Below are positions 25,322 to 34,156 of a stretch of 64,000 nt of DNA, piece by piece. The notes beneath the pieces were generated by a model. It was not told the origin of the DNA and did no database searches. It saw only the letters and a program-made list of their open reading frames with translations. The stretch's first letter is position 1; each line of letters starts with the position of its first letter. Position numbers and translations under genes: made by a program. The DNA is from Rhodospirillales bacterium (GTDB lineage Bacteria > Pseudomonadota > Alphaproteobacteria > Micavibrionales > Micavibrionaceae), in assembly GCA_020638365.1 (NCBI GenBank), contig JACKIQ010000001.1, forward strand, positions 124,001-188,000, in the 5' to 3' direction.

Positions 25322-26658
25322 GAGAACCCAGCGGACGCATTTCAGATTCAGAGCGAGAAGAGGCCCTCCGGGGAGGTGCAGGTTCTGCGTTTGCGCGCGG
25401 TATCGCGGCGTCCATGTTCCTGATCAGTTGCGTTCTGGTCGCGCTGCTTGCATCCATCTCCGTTGAACTGGCGCTGTTCGTTTCCTCTGTTATCGTTGTT
25501 GGATGCTTTTTCAACATGAGCACGACGCATAAAGACGAGATCGGCATGGAGTTCATGGAAACGGTGCGCGATCTTTACCGGCGGGTCAGCGCGGTCGAAG
25601 GGAAGGTTTCCGAAAATTCAGGAGATATTCAGGGATTGCGCGAAACGATGGAAGAGCAAAGCGCGGCGATCGGACGGCATACGCCTTCACGGGGGATGGT
25701 CGGCTCTGTCAAAGAAACACTCTTGGAAAGGGACGAGAGCGATATAGTCCCTGCGTTCCTGAGGCCTTCGGGCATGATTCCCCGACCCTCGAACGATCTG
25801 CGCCGTGCGGAGCAGCCTACTTCCGAAGTCCTTCATGCGCGGCGGACGGCACACGTCGTGGCGAACGAAGATGTTTACGCCAATAACGACGCGCTGACCG
25901 ACATGGCGGTTCGGGAATTACTGCACCATGCCGTGCGCAAAAGGGAAATTGACGTTTTTCTTCAGCCGATCGTGCGCCTGCCGCAACGTCATACAAACTT
26001 TTACGAGATGTTCGCGCGTATTCGGGCCAAGGCCGGGCTGTATCTCCCAGCACAGCGCTATATGGACCTAGCGGTGGAGGAGCGGCTCATGGAGTCGATC
26101 GACAATATTCTTCTCCTCGAATGCCTGAAGGTTTTAAGGGTTAACTATGATTCCGACAAGGTTTCGACCTATTTCATCAATATCAAGCCTTCGACTTTAC
26201 GGAACGCCGACTTCATGGACGACCTGCTGAAATTCATAGCGCAGAACAAGAGGATGGCCCCGTCCCTCGTCTTTGAGATGAAGCAGGACGACTTCGAAAA
26301 CCTTTCGAGCGGAGAACGCCTGATCCTTGACGGAATGACCAAGCTGGGCTGCCGGTTCTCTCTGGATCATGTCACGGAACTTCCCGAGGACATTCTTTCC
26401 CTTTACCAGCGCAACGTGCGGTTCCTGAAAATACCGGCGGCGCGGTTCCTTGGAAAAGAAGACGGGTATTCGGATTTCGCGCAGATGGTACGGCGCAAGC
26501 GGCGGCTTGAGATGAACGGGATCGAGGTTATTATCGACAGGGTGGAAAGCGAACCGGAGTTGCTTGAGCTTCTGGATTACGAAGTCAATTTCGGTCAGGG
26601 ATTCCTGTTCGGGCGGCCCGATCTCGAAGGCGTTTACAAGTTCGCGAAGTCGGCTTAG
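25318..26658 (+). CDS. tipF: TipF-like membrane protein with degenerate EAL domain
   Basis: The 446 residues give two membrane helices (about 28-68), a coiled coil (80-118), a linker and an EAL-fold domain (about 205-440). This is the architecture of Caulobacter TipF, a polar c-di-GMP effector needed for flagellar assembly. The EAL signature reads EMF (230-232). The DDFGTG loop is replaced by SLDHVTELPED and the metal-ligand Glu positions are altered, while the fold markers FLQPIV and QGFLFGRP remain. It is therefore probably a non-catalytic c-di-GMP sensor. Translation is coupled to pyrD. The name is inferred from architecture and from the ctrA/flbD/mipZ context. Confidence 0.75.
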   Translation: MREPSGRISDSEREEALRGGAGSAFARGIAASMFLISCVLVALLASISVELALFVSSVIVVGCFFNMSTTHKDEIGMEFMETVRDLYRRVSAVEGKVSENSGDIQGLRETMEEQSAAIGRHTPSRGMVGSVKETLLERDESDIVPAFLRPSGMIPRPSNDLRRAEQPTSEVLHARRTAHVVANEDVYANNDALTDMAVRELLHHAVRKREIDVFLQPIVRLPQRHTNFYEMFARIRAKAGLYLPAQRYMDLAVEERLMESIDNILLLECLKVLRVNYDSDKVSTYFINIKPSTLRNADFMDDLLKFIAQNKRMAPSLVFEMKQDDFENLSSGERLILDGMTKLGCRFSLDHVTELPEDILSLYQRNVRFLKIPAARFLGKEDGYSDFAQMVRRKRRLEMNGIEVIIDRVESEPELLELLDYEVNFGQGFLFGRPDLEGVYKFAKSA

Positions 26659-26753
26659 ACACCTTAACCGATTCATGCGTGACTTTGCCCGAAGGGGCGT
26701 TAGAATATTCCCGTATTTTACTTGATCGACTTTTTAAGAGGATAGGCTTCTTC

Positions 26754-28625
26754 ATGATCCGTATCAAACATGTCCTTGCGTCCTGCGCACTTTTGGTCAG
26801 CCTTTGTTTTTGCGGCAGCGCCGCCTTCGCGGAAGAGAGCGCGGGAGGGGAACCTAAGCCCGCGGTCGCGCTGCACGGGGACGTGAAATACAAGGACGGG
26901 TTTACGCATCTGGATTACGTCAACCCGGACGCGCCTAAGGGCGGGACGTTGCGCATAAGCACGGTCGGGACGTTCGATTCGCTTAATCCCTTTGTCGTGA
27001 AAGGTTCTCCGGCGGCCGGATTGACCTATATGGGCGGGCTTCCTTACGATACCCTGACCGAAAGCACTTATGACGAAGCGTTTTCCCAGTATGGATATCT
27101 CGCGAAGGACATCACGATCGCCGATGACCGTTCCTGGGTGCGGTTCGAATTGCGGGAGGAAGCGAAATGGAATGACGGCGTTCCGATTTCGGCCGACGAC
27201 GTCGTCTGGACGTTTGAAACCTTCATGGAAAAGGGGCAGCCGTTTTTCAAAGCGTATTGGGGCGACGTCGAAAAAGTGACCGCCGACGGGCCGAAAACGG
27301 TGACCTTTAAATTCAAGGTCAAAGGTAACGCCGAATTGCCGCTGATTATCGGGCAGTTGCCTGTTTTGCCCAAACATTACTGGACGGCGGAAGGCCGGGA
27401 TTTTACCAAGTCCAATTCCCTGACGCCGCCCCTGACCAGCGGGCCTTATAAATTCGGGAAGATCGACGCGCCGCGTTCCATCGAATATGTCCGTAACCCG
27501 GACTGGTGGGGCAAGGATTTGCCGCTTTTTAAGGGCATGTATAATTTTGACCGTATTGTTTATGACTATTATATGGACGAGAAAGTCCAGCATCAGGCCT
27601 TCCTGTCCGGTGAATACGATTACAAGGAAGAAAGTTCAGAGCATCAATGGCAGACGAGCTATGATAGTGCCGCCGTGCGTGACGGCAGGATAGTCAAGGA
27701 ACTGATCGATAATCAACGCCCGGCAGGGATGCAGGCTTTTGTTTTCAATCTCCGCAGGCCGGTCTTCAAAGAGACGAAAGTTCGTGAAGCTCTCGGTTAT
27801 GCCCTTGATTTTGAATGGTCAAACAAACAGGTCGCCTTTGGCGCGTATACGCGAACGAACAGCTTCTTTGCCAACTCTGATCTTGCCTCTTCGGGGCTGC
27901 CGAGCGCAGAGGAGTTGAAAATCCTCGAACCGTTCAGGGGCAAAATTCCCGATGAAGTGTTTACCAGCGAATACAAAGCTCCGGTCACCGACGGATCGGG
28001 GAACGCACGGGCAAACCTCAAAAAAGCCGCCGATATGCTTGAGGCCGCCGGGTACGTGATGGGACCGGACAAGGTGCGCGTCAAGCAAACGGAGGACGGC
28101 CCGGTCAAGCTGGAATTTGAAATTCTGCTGTCTAACCAGCTCTTTGAGCGTTGGGTGCAGCCCTTTATCAAGAACCTTGAACGAATCGGCGTTAAAGCCA
28201 GAATCCGCACGCTGGTCGATGCCGCGCAATATCAAAACCGCCTGAATGAGTTCGACTACGACATGATTGTCGGCTCTTTCCCGGAGTCGTACTCTCCGGG
28301 GAACGAACAGCGCGAATTCTGGGGGTCCGAAAAAGCCGATCTCCCGGGGGCGCGGAATTATATCGGGATCAAGAACCCGGTGATCGACGAGATCATCACA
28401 CAACTCATCCACTCGAACTCGCGCGAGGATCTGGTCACAAAAACGCACGCGCTTGACCGTGTGCTGCTCTGGAACCATTACGTCATCCCGATGTGGCATT
28501 ACAATAAATGGCGTCTGGCCTACTGGAAAAAGATGAAGCACCCGGATACGCTTTCGTGGCTCAGCCCGCTTGTCATACAGACGTGGTGGATTGATCCGGC
28601 TTCGAACGCCGCCGGCGGGAAGTAA
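26754..28625 (+). CDS. yejA: Periplasmic oligopeptide-binding protein, YejA type
   Basis: It has 623 residues from the ATG at 26754, which is preceded by AAGAGGAT and opens a signal peptide (HVLASCALLVSLCFCGSAAFA). An in-frame GTG at 26679 would bury that signal. The mature protein is a family 5 solute-binding protein: GGTLRISTVGTFDSLNPF is typical of YejA, and the size fits. It would deliver peptides to the YejBEF ABC importer, whose permease and ATPase genes are scattered at 31.0, 33.1 and 48.7 kb. It is followed closely by kdsB. Confidence 0.88.
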   Translation: MIRIKHVLASCALLVSLCFCGSAAFAEESAGGEPKPAVALHGDVKYKDGFTHLDYVNPDAPKGGTLRISTVGTFDSLNPFVVKGSPAAGLTYMGGLPYDTLTESTYDEAFSQYGYLAKDITIADDRSWVRFELREEAKWNDGVPISADDVVWTFETFMEKGQPFFKAYWGDVEKVTADGPKTVTFKFKVKGNAELPLIIGQLPVLPKHYWTAEGRDFTKSNSLTPPLTSGPYKFGKIDAPRSIEYVRNPDWWGKDLPLFKGMYNFDRIVYDYYMDEKVQHQAFLSGEYDYKEESSEHQWQTSYDSAAVRDGRIVKELIDNQRPAGMQAFVFNLRRPVFKETKVREALGYALDFEWSNKQVAFGAYTRTNSFFANSDLASSGLPSAEELKILEPFRGKIPDEVFTSEYKAPVTDGSGNARANLKKAADMLEAAGYVMGPDKVRVKQTEDGPVKLEFEILLSNQLFERWVQPFIKNLERIGVKARIRTLVDAAQYQNRLNEFDYDMIVGSFPESYSPGNEQREFWGSEKADLPGARNYIGIKNPVIDEIITQLIHSNSREDLVTKTHALDRVLLWNHYVIPMWHYNKWRLAYWKKMKHPDTLSWLSPLVIQTWWIDPASNAAGGK

Positions 28626-28628
28626 AAA

Positions 28629-29456
28629 ATGAGCGTACCCGATCTCGCCATCGCCATTCCCGCGCGTTACGGATCTTCGCGTTTTCCGGGCAAGCCGCTG
28701 GCGGAGATCGGCGGGCGATCCATGCTTTCGCGCGTGGTGGACGTGGCCAAGCGCGCCGTGGTTCTGAGCGGTGTGACCGATCTTTCCATTTTCGTGACCA
28801 CGGAAGATAAACGCATCGCGGAACACGCGGAAGAAATCGGCGTGCCGTGCATCATGACCCCCGAAAACTGCGCGACGGGATCGGACCGGGTTCTGGCGGC
28901 GCTGCGGCAGCTTGACCACTGGCCGGACTTTATCATCAACCTTCAAGGGGATGCACCGTTTACACCGCCTTCGGTGCTGCGCGCCATGTTCGAGGCGTAC
29001 ACCGCCAATCCCGGGGCGCAGGTGATAACGCCTGCACAGGTTCTCAGCTGGGCGGATCTGGACAGGCTGCGCGATTCAAAAAAGAAAACGCCGTTCAGCG
29101 GCACGACCGTGACCGTGGATGAAAGCGGAAACGCATTGTGGTTTTCGAAAGCCATTCTCCCGGCGATCCGGAACGAGGAGGCACTGCGCAAGGAATCTAC
29201 GCTGTCACCCGTGCGGCAGCATCTGGGGCTTTACGGGTTCCGCACGGATGCGCTTGAGAAATTCTGCGCCCTGGCGCAGGGTGTTTACGAAAAACTTGAA
29301 GGGCTGGAGCAGCTTCGCATGCTGGAAAACGGCATGCCTGTTCAGGTTGTTGAGGTCAGCCTGCCCGAAGGGACCCTGCACGCCGGAATCGATACTCCGG
29401 AGGATTTGAAGCGCGCGGAAAAGTTTATTAAGACGCACGGCGAGATCACACTATGA
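28629..29456 (+). CDS. kdsB: 3-deoxy-manno-octulosonate cytidylyltransferase (CMP-Kdo synthetase)
   Basis: The 275-residue protein opens with the nucleotidyltransferase loop IPARYGSSRFPGKPL. FIINLQGDAPF, the metal-binding Asp region, and the KdsB-typical RQHLGLYGFR follow. It activates Kdo with CTP for lipid A-core synthesis, so the cell has Kdo-containing lipopolysaccharide. A segment after GDAPF is longer than in Escherichia coli KdsB. Its stop overlaps the next gene by 4 bases, and it begins 3 bases after yejA, so all three are probably cotranscribed. Confidence 0.93.
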   Translation: MSVPDLAIAIPARYGSSRFPGKPLAEIGGRSMLSRVVDVAKRAVVLSGVTDLSIFVTTEDKRIAEHAEEIGVPCIMTPENCATGSDRVLAALRQLDHWPDFIINLQGDAPFTPPSVLRAMFEAYTANPGAQVITPAQVLSWADLDRLRDSKKKTPFSGTTVTVDESGNALWFSKAILPAIRNEEALRKESTLSPVRQHLGLYGFRTDALEKFCALAQGVYEKLEGLEQLRMLENGMPVQVVEVSLPEGTLHAGIDTPEDLKRAEKFIKTHGEITL

Positions 29457-30091
29457 CCGCAGGGATGAAGACCCTTATCATCGCGCGGCACGGCAATACG
29501 TTCGGACCGGGAGACACGCCGACACGCGTGGGTGCGCGGACCGATCTTCCGCTTGTGGAATCCGGCAAGGCGCAAGCGAAGGCTTTGGGGCTTCATTTTC
29601 TTGAGAACGGTCTTGTTCCAGACGTTGTCTATGTCTCTCCCCTGCTCCGCACTCAACACACGGCGGACATCATTCTTCAAGCAACCAACACTGAAGCGGC
29701 CATTGAGACGCTGGAACTCTTGCGAGAGATAGATTACGGCCCGGATGAGAACCGGCCAGAAGAAGCTGTGATCGCGCGAATCGGCATAGAGGCCATCAAG
29801 CTCTGGGATGAACGGGCCATTGTGCCGAAAGGGTGGCTGGTCGATCCGGACAAACTCATAAGAGGATGGTTGGACTTTTCGCAATCCATTGAAAAATCAG
29901 AGAAAAATACTTTTCTGGCCGTTACATCCAACGGCGCTGCGCGGTTTGCGCCCCATATTACAGGGGATTTTGAGGGCTTTCGCGCCGGATTTCCCCTGAA
30001 ACTCAGAACGGGGGCTTACGGGATATTACAGTTTGACGGTGACAGGTGGTTTGCGGCGGGCTGGGATATCCGCCCCGAAAAACCTAGCTAG
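29453..30091 (+). CDS. Histidine phosphatase superfamily protein
   Basis: The 212-residue protein has the RHG motif (LIIARHGNT, His13) and a second-arginine region, VYVSPLLRTQHTADI, typical of phosphoglycerate-mutase-like phosphatases. The catalytic Glu is probably in LLREIDYGPDE. The second His usually found near the C-terminus is not obvious; VTSNGAARFAP stands where such enzymes have VxHGG. That would weaken or change activity. The role is unknown. Start coupling to kdsB suggests envelope sugar metabolism, but this is inference. Confidence 0.75.
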   Translation: MTAGMKTLIIARHGNTFGPGDTPTRVGARTDLPLVESGKAQAKALGLHFLENGLVPDVVYVSPLLRTQHTADIILQATNTEAAIETLELLREIDYGPDENRPEEAVIARIGIEAIKLWDERAIVPKGWLVDPDKLIRGWLDFSQSIEKSEKNTFLAVTSNGAARFAPHITGDFEGFRAGFPLKLRTGAYGILQFDGDRWFAAGWDIRPEKPS

Positions 30092-30231
30092 CATTAAGGA
30101 AAATAAGGAAAAAATTCCAGAAAATGTTTGCCAAGCAGGGGCAAAAAAGAGTAGTTTTAGGCTACGCGAGAGCTAAAAATAGCCAGCGGGTTAGATAAAA
30201 ACAACTGTGATAATAGTTGGGGTTGAATAGA

Positions 30232-30960
30232 ATGGTACCAGAAGAGATTTACGCTGTTAGTGCGTCTTCTTCCAAGTTTCAGTATTCGCATCCGTTAAAT
30301 CATACGACTGTCGATGACGGCGCTTTGCGTGCGCGTCTTGCTTACGATCTTATGTCGTTCATGCGCCGGAAAGACTGTCCCTACTTCATCAGCCCGGATA
30401 ATCCGGCCGGATTTGATCCTCATCAAAGCGACGACGAGGTTGATATCCTCATTGTTGACGGCTATTACAAGGAAGCTGAAATCCTGATCGCGCAGCGGCT
30501 TGAGGCCGACCCGGACAATGAAAAGTCCCTGTTTCAACAAGCGTTCATCGACCATCTCCGTGCTCAGTACGGCAAGCTTCTGATACGAGAGGAACGCGCC
30601 CTCAAGGTTGATCCGGATAATGTGAACGCTCTGGTCAATAAAGGTTTTGCCCTGGCCAATCTCGGACGCGAAAATGACGCGCTTAAAGTTATGGATCAGG
30701 TTCTGGCGATTGATTCCGAAAATCTTCTGGCTTTAGGCTGCAAGGCATTTATCGCTAAAAATCTTGGTTATGACGAGTTACGCGAGCAGTCCCTGACCGA
30801 GGCCTATAATGTGACAGCCCGCAGGAGACTGGAAGAAATTGAACGGCGCGAGGCCGAAATTCTCAAGGATTTCGGGGCGTTTTTTATAGAAAAGGACGAG
30901 CCCTCGGCTTTCGATGAGTTCAATCTGCGCAGCGGAGAAGGTTATACTTCTATCCACTAA
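30232..30960 (+). CDS. TPR-repeat protein
   Basis: The protein has 242 residues from the ATG at 30232 (GGGG 8-9 bases upstream); the TTG at 30217 is less likely. Residues 75-190 contain about three tetratricopeptide-type helix pairs, with consensus stretches ALKVDPDNVNALVNKGFALANLG and VLAIDSENLLALGCKAFIAKNLG (each given here in outline). No membrane or export signal is present. TPR domains bind partner proteins; the partner is unknown. A terminator that overlaps the yejB start follows. Confidence 0.7.
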   Translation: MVPEEIYAVSASSSKFQYSHPLNHTTVDDGALRARLAYDLMSFMRRKDCPYFISPDNPAGFDPHQSDDEVDILIVDGYYKEAEILIAQRLEADPDNEKSLFQQAFIDHLRAQYGKLLIREERALKVDPDNVNALVNKGFALANLGRENDALKVMDQVLAIDSENLLALGCKAFIAKNLGYDELREQSLTEAYNVTARRRLEEIERREAEILKDFGAFFIEKDEPSAFDEFNLRSGEGYTSIH

Positions 30961-31023
30961 GAGACAGGTGTTAGCAAAGGCGCACAAAAAGCAAGGCACA
31001 CGCCGAATGTGCGTAGACTTCAT

Positions 31024-31059
31024 AACCATAGCCTCCTATGATCGGGGCTATGGTTTTTT
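31024..31059 (+). terminator. Terminator-like hairpin covering the yejB start codon
   Basis: AACCATAGCC (31024-31033) and GGCTATGGTT (31046-31055) form a perfect 10-base stem with a 12-base loop, running into six T (31054-31059). It has the form of an intrinsic terminator for the TPR gene ending at 30960. The preferred yejB ATG (31050) lies inside the second arm and the alternative ATG (31038) lies in the loop. Confidence 0.7.
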
Positions 31060-32153
31060 ATATCCTGAAACGTCTTCTGCTTATGATCCCGACGATATTC
31101 GGGATTCTTCTGGTCAGCTTCATCATTATCCAGTTCGTTCCCGGCGGACCTGTTGAGAAAATGATCGCCCAGATTCAGGGGCACGACAGTTCCGCGACTT
31201 CACGATTTTCTGGCGGCGGCCCGGGGGATGTCAGCACTTCAGCTTCTGCCACGGCTTCTGCGGGACAAGCCAGCCAGTATCGCGGGGCTCAGGGGCTGGA
31301 TCCTGAATTTATCAAAGATCTTGAGAAAATGTACGGGTTCGACAAGCCCGCCCATGAGCGTTTTATTCTTATGCTCGGCAACTACCTTACTTTTAATCTT
31401 GGAGAAAGTTATTACCGCGACGTCGATGTCCTTTCCCTGATCTTCGAGAAAATGCCGGTTTCAATTTCCTTAGGGCTGTGGACCTTCATCCTGATCTATA
31501 CGATCTCCATCCCGCTGGGTATTCGCAAGGCCGTACATGACGGGTCGGCGTTCGATGTGTGGACTAGCGCGGTTATTTTCGTGGGTTATTCCATCCCTTC
31601 CTTTGTTATGGGCGTGTTGCTGATCGTTCTGTTCGCCGGAGGGTATTGGGATTTCTTCCCGCTTCGTGGGCTTACCTCGGATAACTGGGAGGAATTGTCC
31701 ATGATGGGCAAGGTTCTTGATTATCTTTGGCATCTGGTGTTACCGATCACTGCGATGGTTATCGGCGGATTTGCCTCGCTGACCATGCTGACCAAAAATT
31801 CGTTTATCGACGAAATCGGCAAGCAATATGTCCTTACGGCCCGCGCAAAGGGGCTGGAGCAAAAGCAGATTCTTTACGGGCATGTTTTCCGAAACGCCAT
31901 GCTGATTGTCATAGCCGGATTTCCGGCGGCGTTCGTCCAGATCTTCTTTACAGGCAACATGCTGATCGAGATTATCTTCTCACTCGACGGCTTGGGGCAG
32001 CTTGGTTACAAAAGCATCGTCGACCGGGATTACCCGGTCGTTCTGGGGAACCTTTACTTCCTCAGCCTGATCGGGCTCGTCGTTCATCTCATGCGCGACC
32101 TGGTCTATGTGTGGGTCGATCCGCGAATTGATTTTGCTTCGCAGGGGCATTAG
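31050..32153 (+). CDS. yejB: Peptide ABC transporter permease YejB
   Basis: The protein has 367 residues from the ATG at 31050. This start aligns with the common YejB opening (here VFYILKRLLLMIPTIFG), and an ATG four codons upstream is also possible. It is a DppB/OppB-type permease with one N-terminal helix, a periplasmic segment holding a Ser/Ala-rich insert, and five further helices. The EAA loop that docks the ATPase is YVLTARAKGLEQKQILYGH. It forms the membrane channel with YejE. The insert after QIQGHDSSAT is low complexity and fits YejB. A DMT exporter gene separates it from yejE. Confidence 0.9.
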   Translation: MVFYILKRLLLMIPTIFGILLVSFIIIQFVPGGPVEKMIAQIQGHDSSATSRFSGGGPGDVSTSASATASAGQASQYRGAQGLDPEFIKDLEKMYGFDKPAHERFILMLGNYLTFNLGESYYRDVDVLSLIFEKMPVSISLGLWTFILIYTISIPLGIRKAVHDGSAFDVWTSAVIFVGYSIPSFVMGVLLIVLFAGGYWDFFPLRGLTSDNWEELSMMGKVLDYLWHLVLPITAMVIGGFASLTMLTKNSFIDEIGKQYVLTARAKGLEQKQILYGHVFRNAMLIVIAGFPAAFVQIFFTGNMLIEIIFSLDGLGQLGYKSIVDRDYPVVLGNLYFLSLIGLVVHLMRDLVYVWVDPRIDFASQGH

Positions 32154-32167
32154 GGAGGCGCGGGTTC

Positions 32168-33091
32168 ATGGAGGAGCGCCCGGCAACCCTTGGGGGATTA
32201 GCGGCCATCCTGCTCTGGTCGTCCACGGCGCTGCTGTTCAGCCTGAGCAAAGAGGTTCCGCCCATTCTGGTCCTCAGTCTGGCGAATATTTTTTCGTTCT
32301 TTATCCTTTCTACACGCTGGGTCTGGAAGAAGAAAAACCCCTTACCCTATTTCACGGGCAATTTTCCGGTGCTTCTGTGGACGATGTTCGGGCTCGGGTT
32401 CCAGTCCCTGTGCTTTCTTTATGCCGTCCGGTGGGTTCCGGTCGGCGAAGCCACGCTGATTAACTACCTCTGGCCGATGCTGACCGTCCTGACCGTGTCC
32501 GCCCTGCCCGGCCATAAATTCCGGCCGGAGTATATCATCGGGGGTCTGATCGGGCTGGCCGGAGCCACTATTGCGGTATACAAACCAGAAACGCTGATGC
32601 CCTCCTTCGAGGCGGGACATTACATCGCTTTTATCGGCGCAGCGTCATGGGCCTTTTATTCCGCGGGGATCCGCCTTCTCAAACGACATCCCGGCGATTT
32701 CACGACGGCGGCGTTTCTGTGCAATTCCGTCCTTCTTTTTTTTCTTCATGTCGCGGTCGAACCCGCCTGGACCTTCGAATGGCGGCTTTTCTGGATTATC
32801 GCCCTGCTCGGGACGCTTTCAGGTATCGCCTACCTTCTCTGGGATACGGCCATGAAGCACGGGCACGCGCAGATCGTCTCCGTCGCATCGAATTCCATGG
32901 CCCTGCTTTCCACGCTGTATTTAATCGGGTTCGGGGAAATTCCCTTTAGCTGGACGATCCTTCTATCTGCCCTTTTGATCGTGGCGGGAACTTTGATCGC
33001 CTCCCTGGAAAAACTACGTATGGTCTTTACGAAACGGCGCAGCGTGCTTAAAAGTGAAGCTGGCGCCCTGGCAGACACGGATACCTCATGA
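32168..33091 (+). CDS. EamA/DMT-family exporter (YddG-like)
   Basis: The 307-residue protein has ten predicted membrane helices in two EamA halves. The first half has the typical pattern ILLWSSTALLFSLSKEVPP and the second GAASWAFYSAGIRLLKRH. As I recall YddG, the aromatic amino acid exporter, the spacing is similar, but the substrate cannot be read. It lies between yejB (14-base gap) and yejE (4-base overlap), so it belongs to the same transcript as the peptide importer. Export of surplus amino acids from imported peptides would make sense. Confidence 0.82.
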   Translation: MEERPATLGGLAAILLWSSTALLFSLSKEVPPILVLSLANIFSFFILSTRWVWKKKNPLPYFTGNFPVLLWTMFGLGFQSLCFLYAVRWVPVGEATLINYLWPMLTVLTVSALPGHKFRPEYIIGGLIGLAGATIAVYKPETLMPSFEAGHYIAFIGAASWAFYSAGIRLLKRHPGDFTTAAFLCNSVLLFFLHVAVEPAWTFEWRLFWIIALLGTLSGIAYLLWDTAMKHGHAQIVSVASNSMALLSTLYLIGFGEIPFSWTILLSALLIVAGTLIASLEKLRMVFTKRRSVLKSEAGALADTDTS

Positions 33092-34128
33092 CCCTCTCGC
33101 CCATCACACAAAGACGGCTTAAGCAATTCAAGGCGAACAGGCGCGGGTACTGGAGTTTCTGGCTTTTTCTGGTCCTGTTCGTATTCAGCCTGTGCGCGGA
33201 GTTTATCGCCAACGACAAACCCCTGCTTGTCCACACGCAGGGCAAGACCTATTTCCCGGTATTTTTCTCCTATCCGGAGACGCTGTTCGGAGGCGATTTC
33301 GAGACGGAAGCGGATTACCGCGATTCATTCGTCAGGGAATTGATTACCGGGACGGACGGATCAAAGGGATGGATCGTCTGGCCGCCGATTCCCTTCAGCT
33401 ATGACACGATTAATTACGAGCTTCCTTCTCCACCGCCGACGGCTCCGGATTTCCAGAACCTTCTGGGCACGGACGATCAGGGGCGGGACGTAACCGCGCG
33501 GGTGATTTACGGGTTCCGGCTTTCGGTCCTTTTCGGGCTGATCCTGACCGTTATCAGTTCGATTATCGGGATTACCGCCGGCGCCATACAGGGCTATTAC
33601 GGAGGGAAGACGGACCTGATCATGCAGCGGGCGATCGAAGTGTGGGGGAGTATGCCGAGCCTTTATATCCTGATTATCTTCGCCGCCCTAATCCCTCCGG
33701 GTTTCTGGACGCTTTTGCTGATTCTGCTGCTGTTTTCGTGGCTCTCGCTTGTGGATGTCGTGCGGGCCGAGTTTCTGCGGGCGCGGAATTTCGATTACGT
33801 GCGTGCGGCGGCAGCGCTGGGCGTGTCCAGTCCGGTCATCATGTGGCGGCACGTGCTGCCCAACGCGATGGTGGCGACCGTTACCTTTATGCCCTTCATC
33901 CTGACCTCTTCGATTACTTCACTTACGGCTCTGGATTTTCTTGGGCTTGGCCTCCCGCCGGGAAGCCCTTCTCTGGGCGAATTGCTGCTGCAAGGGAAAA
34001 ACAACCTGACGGCCGCGCCATGGCTGGGGATTACAGCTTTTGCCTCGCTCGCAGTTATACTCATCCTGCTTAATTTCATCGGGGAGGCTGTGCGCGATGC
34101 TTTCGATCCGCGAAAAGCCGGGCTATAA
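33088..34128 (+). CDS. yejE: Peptide ABC transporter permease YejE
   Basis: The 346-residue DppC/OppC-type permease starts with the long N-terminal part typical of YejE: RRLKQFKANRRGYWSFWLF, then a periplasmic region with YPETLFGGDFETEADY. Five helices follow, with the EAA loop FDYVRAAAALGVSSPVIMW. It pairs with YejB. In other bacteria YejABEF imports peptides, including microcin C in Escherichia coli. The start codon overlaps the stop of the DMT exporter gene. Confidence 0.92.
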   Translation: MTLSPITQRRLKQFKANRRGYWSFWLFLVLFVFSLCAEFIANDKPLLVHTQGKTYFPVFFSYPETLFGGDFETEADYRDSFVRELITGTDGSKGWIVWPPIPFSYDTINYELPSPPPTAPDFQNLLGTDDQGRDVTARVIYGFRLSVLFGLILTVISSIIGITAGAIQGYYGGKTDLIMQRAIEVWGSMPSLYILIIFAALIPPGFWTLLLILLLFSWLSLVDVVRAEFLRARNFDYVRAAAALGVSSPVIMWRHVLPNAMVATVTFMPFILTSSITSLTALDFLGLGLPPGSPSLGELLLQGKNNLTAAPWLGITAFASLAVILILLNFIGEAVRDAFDPRKAGL

Positions 34129-34156
34129 GGATGGGATATCATAGAGGAGATAAACG

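Noticed and set aside
30150..30231. Small stems (GGCTA/TAGCC and CAACT/AGTTG) before the TPR gene, considered as a riboswitch
   Set aside because: The arms are only 5 bases, with no known aptamer motif and no expression platform visible.
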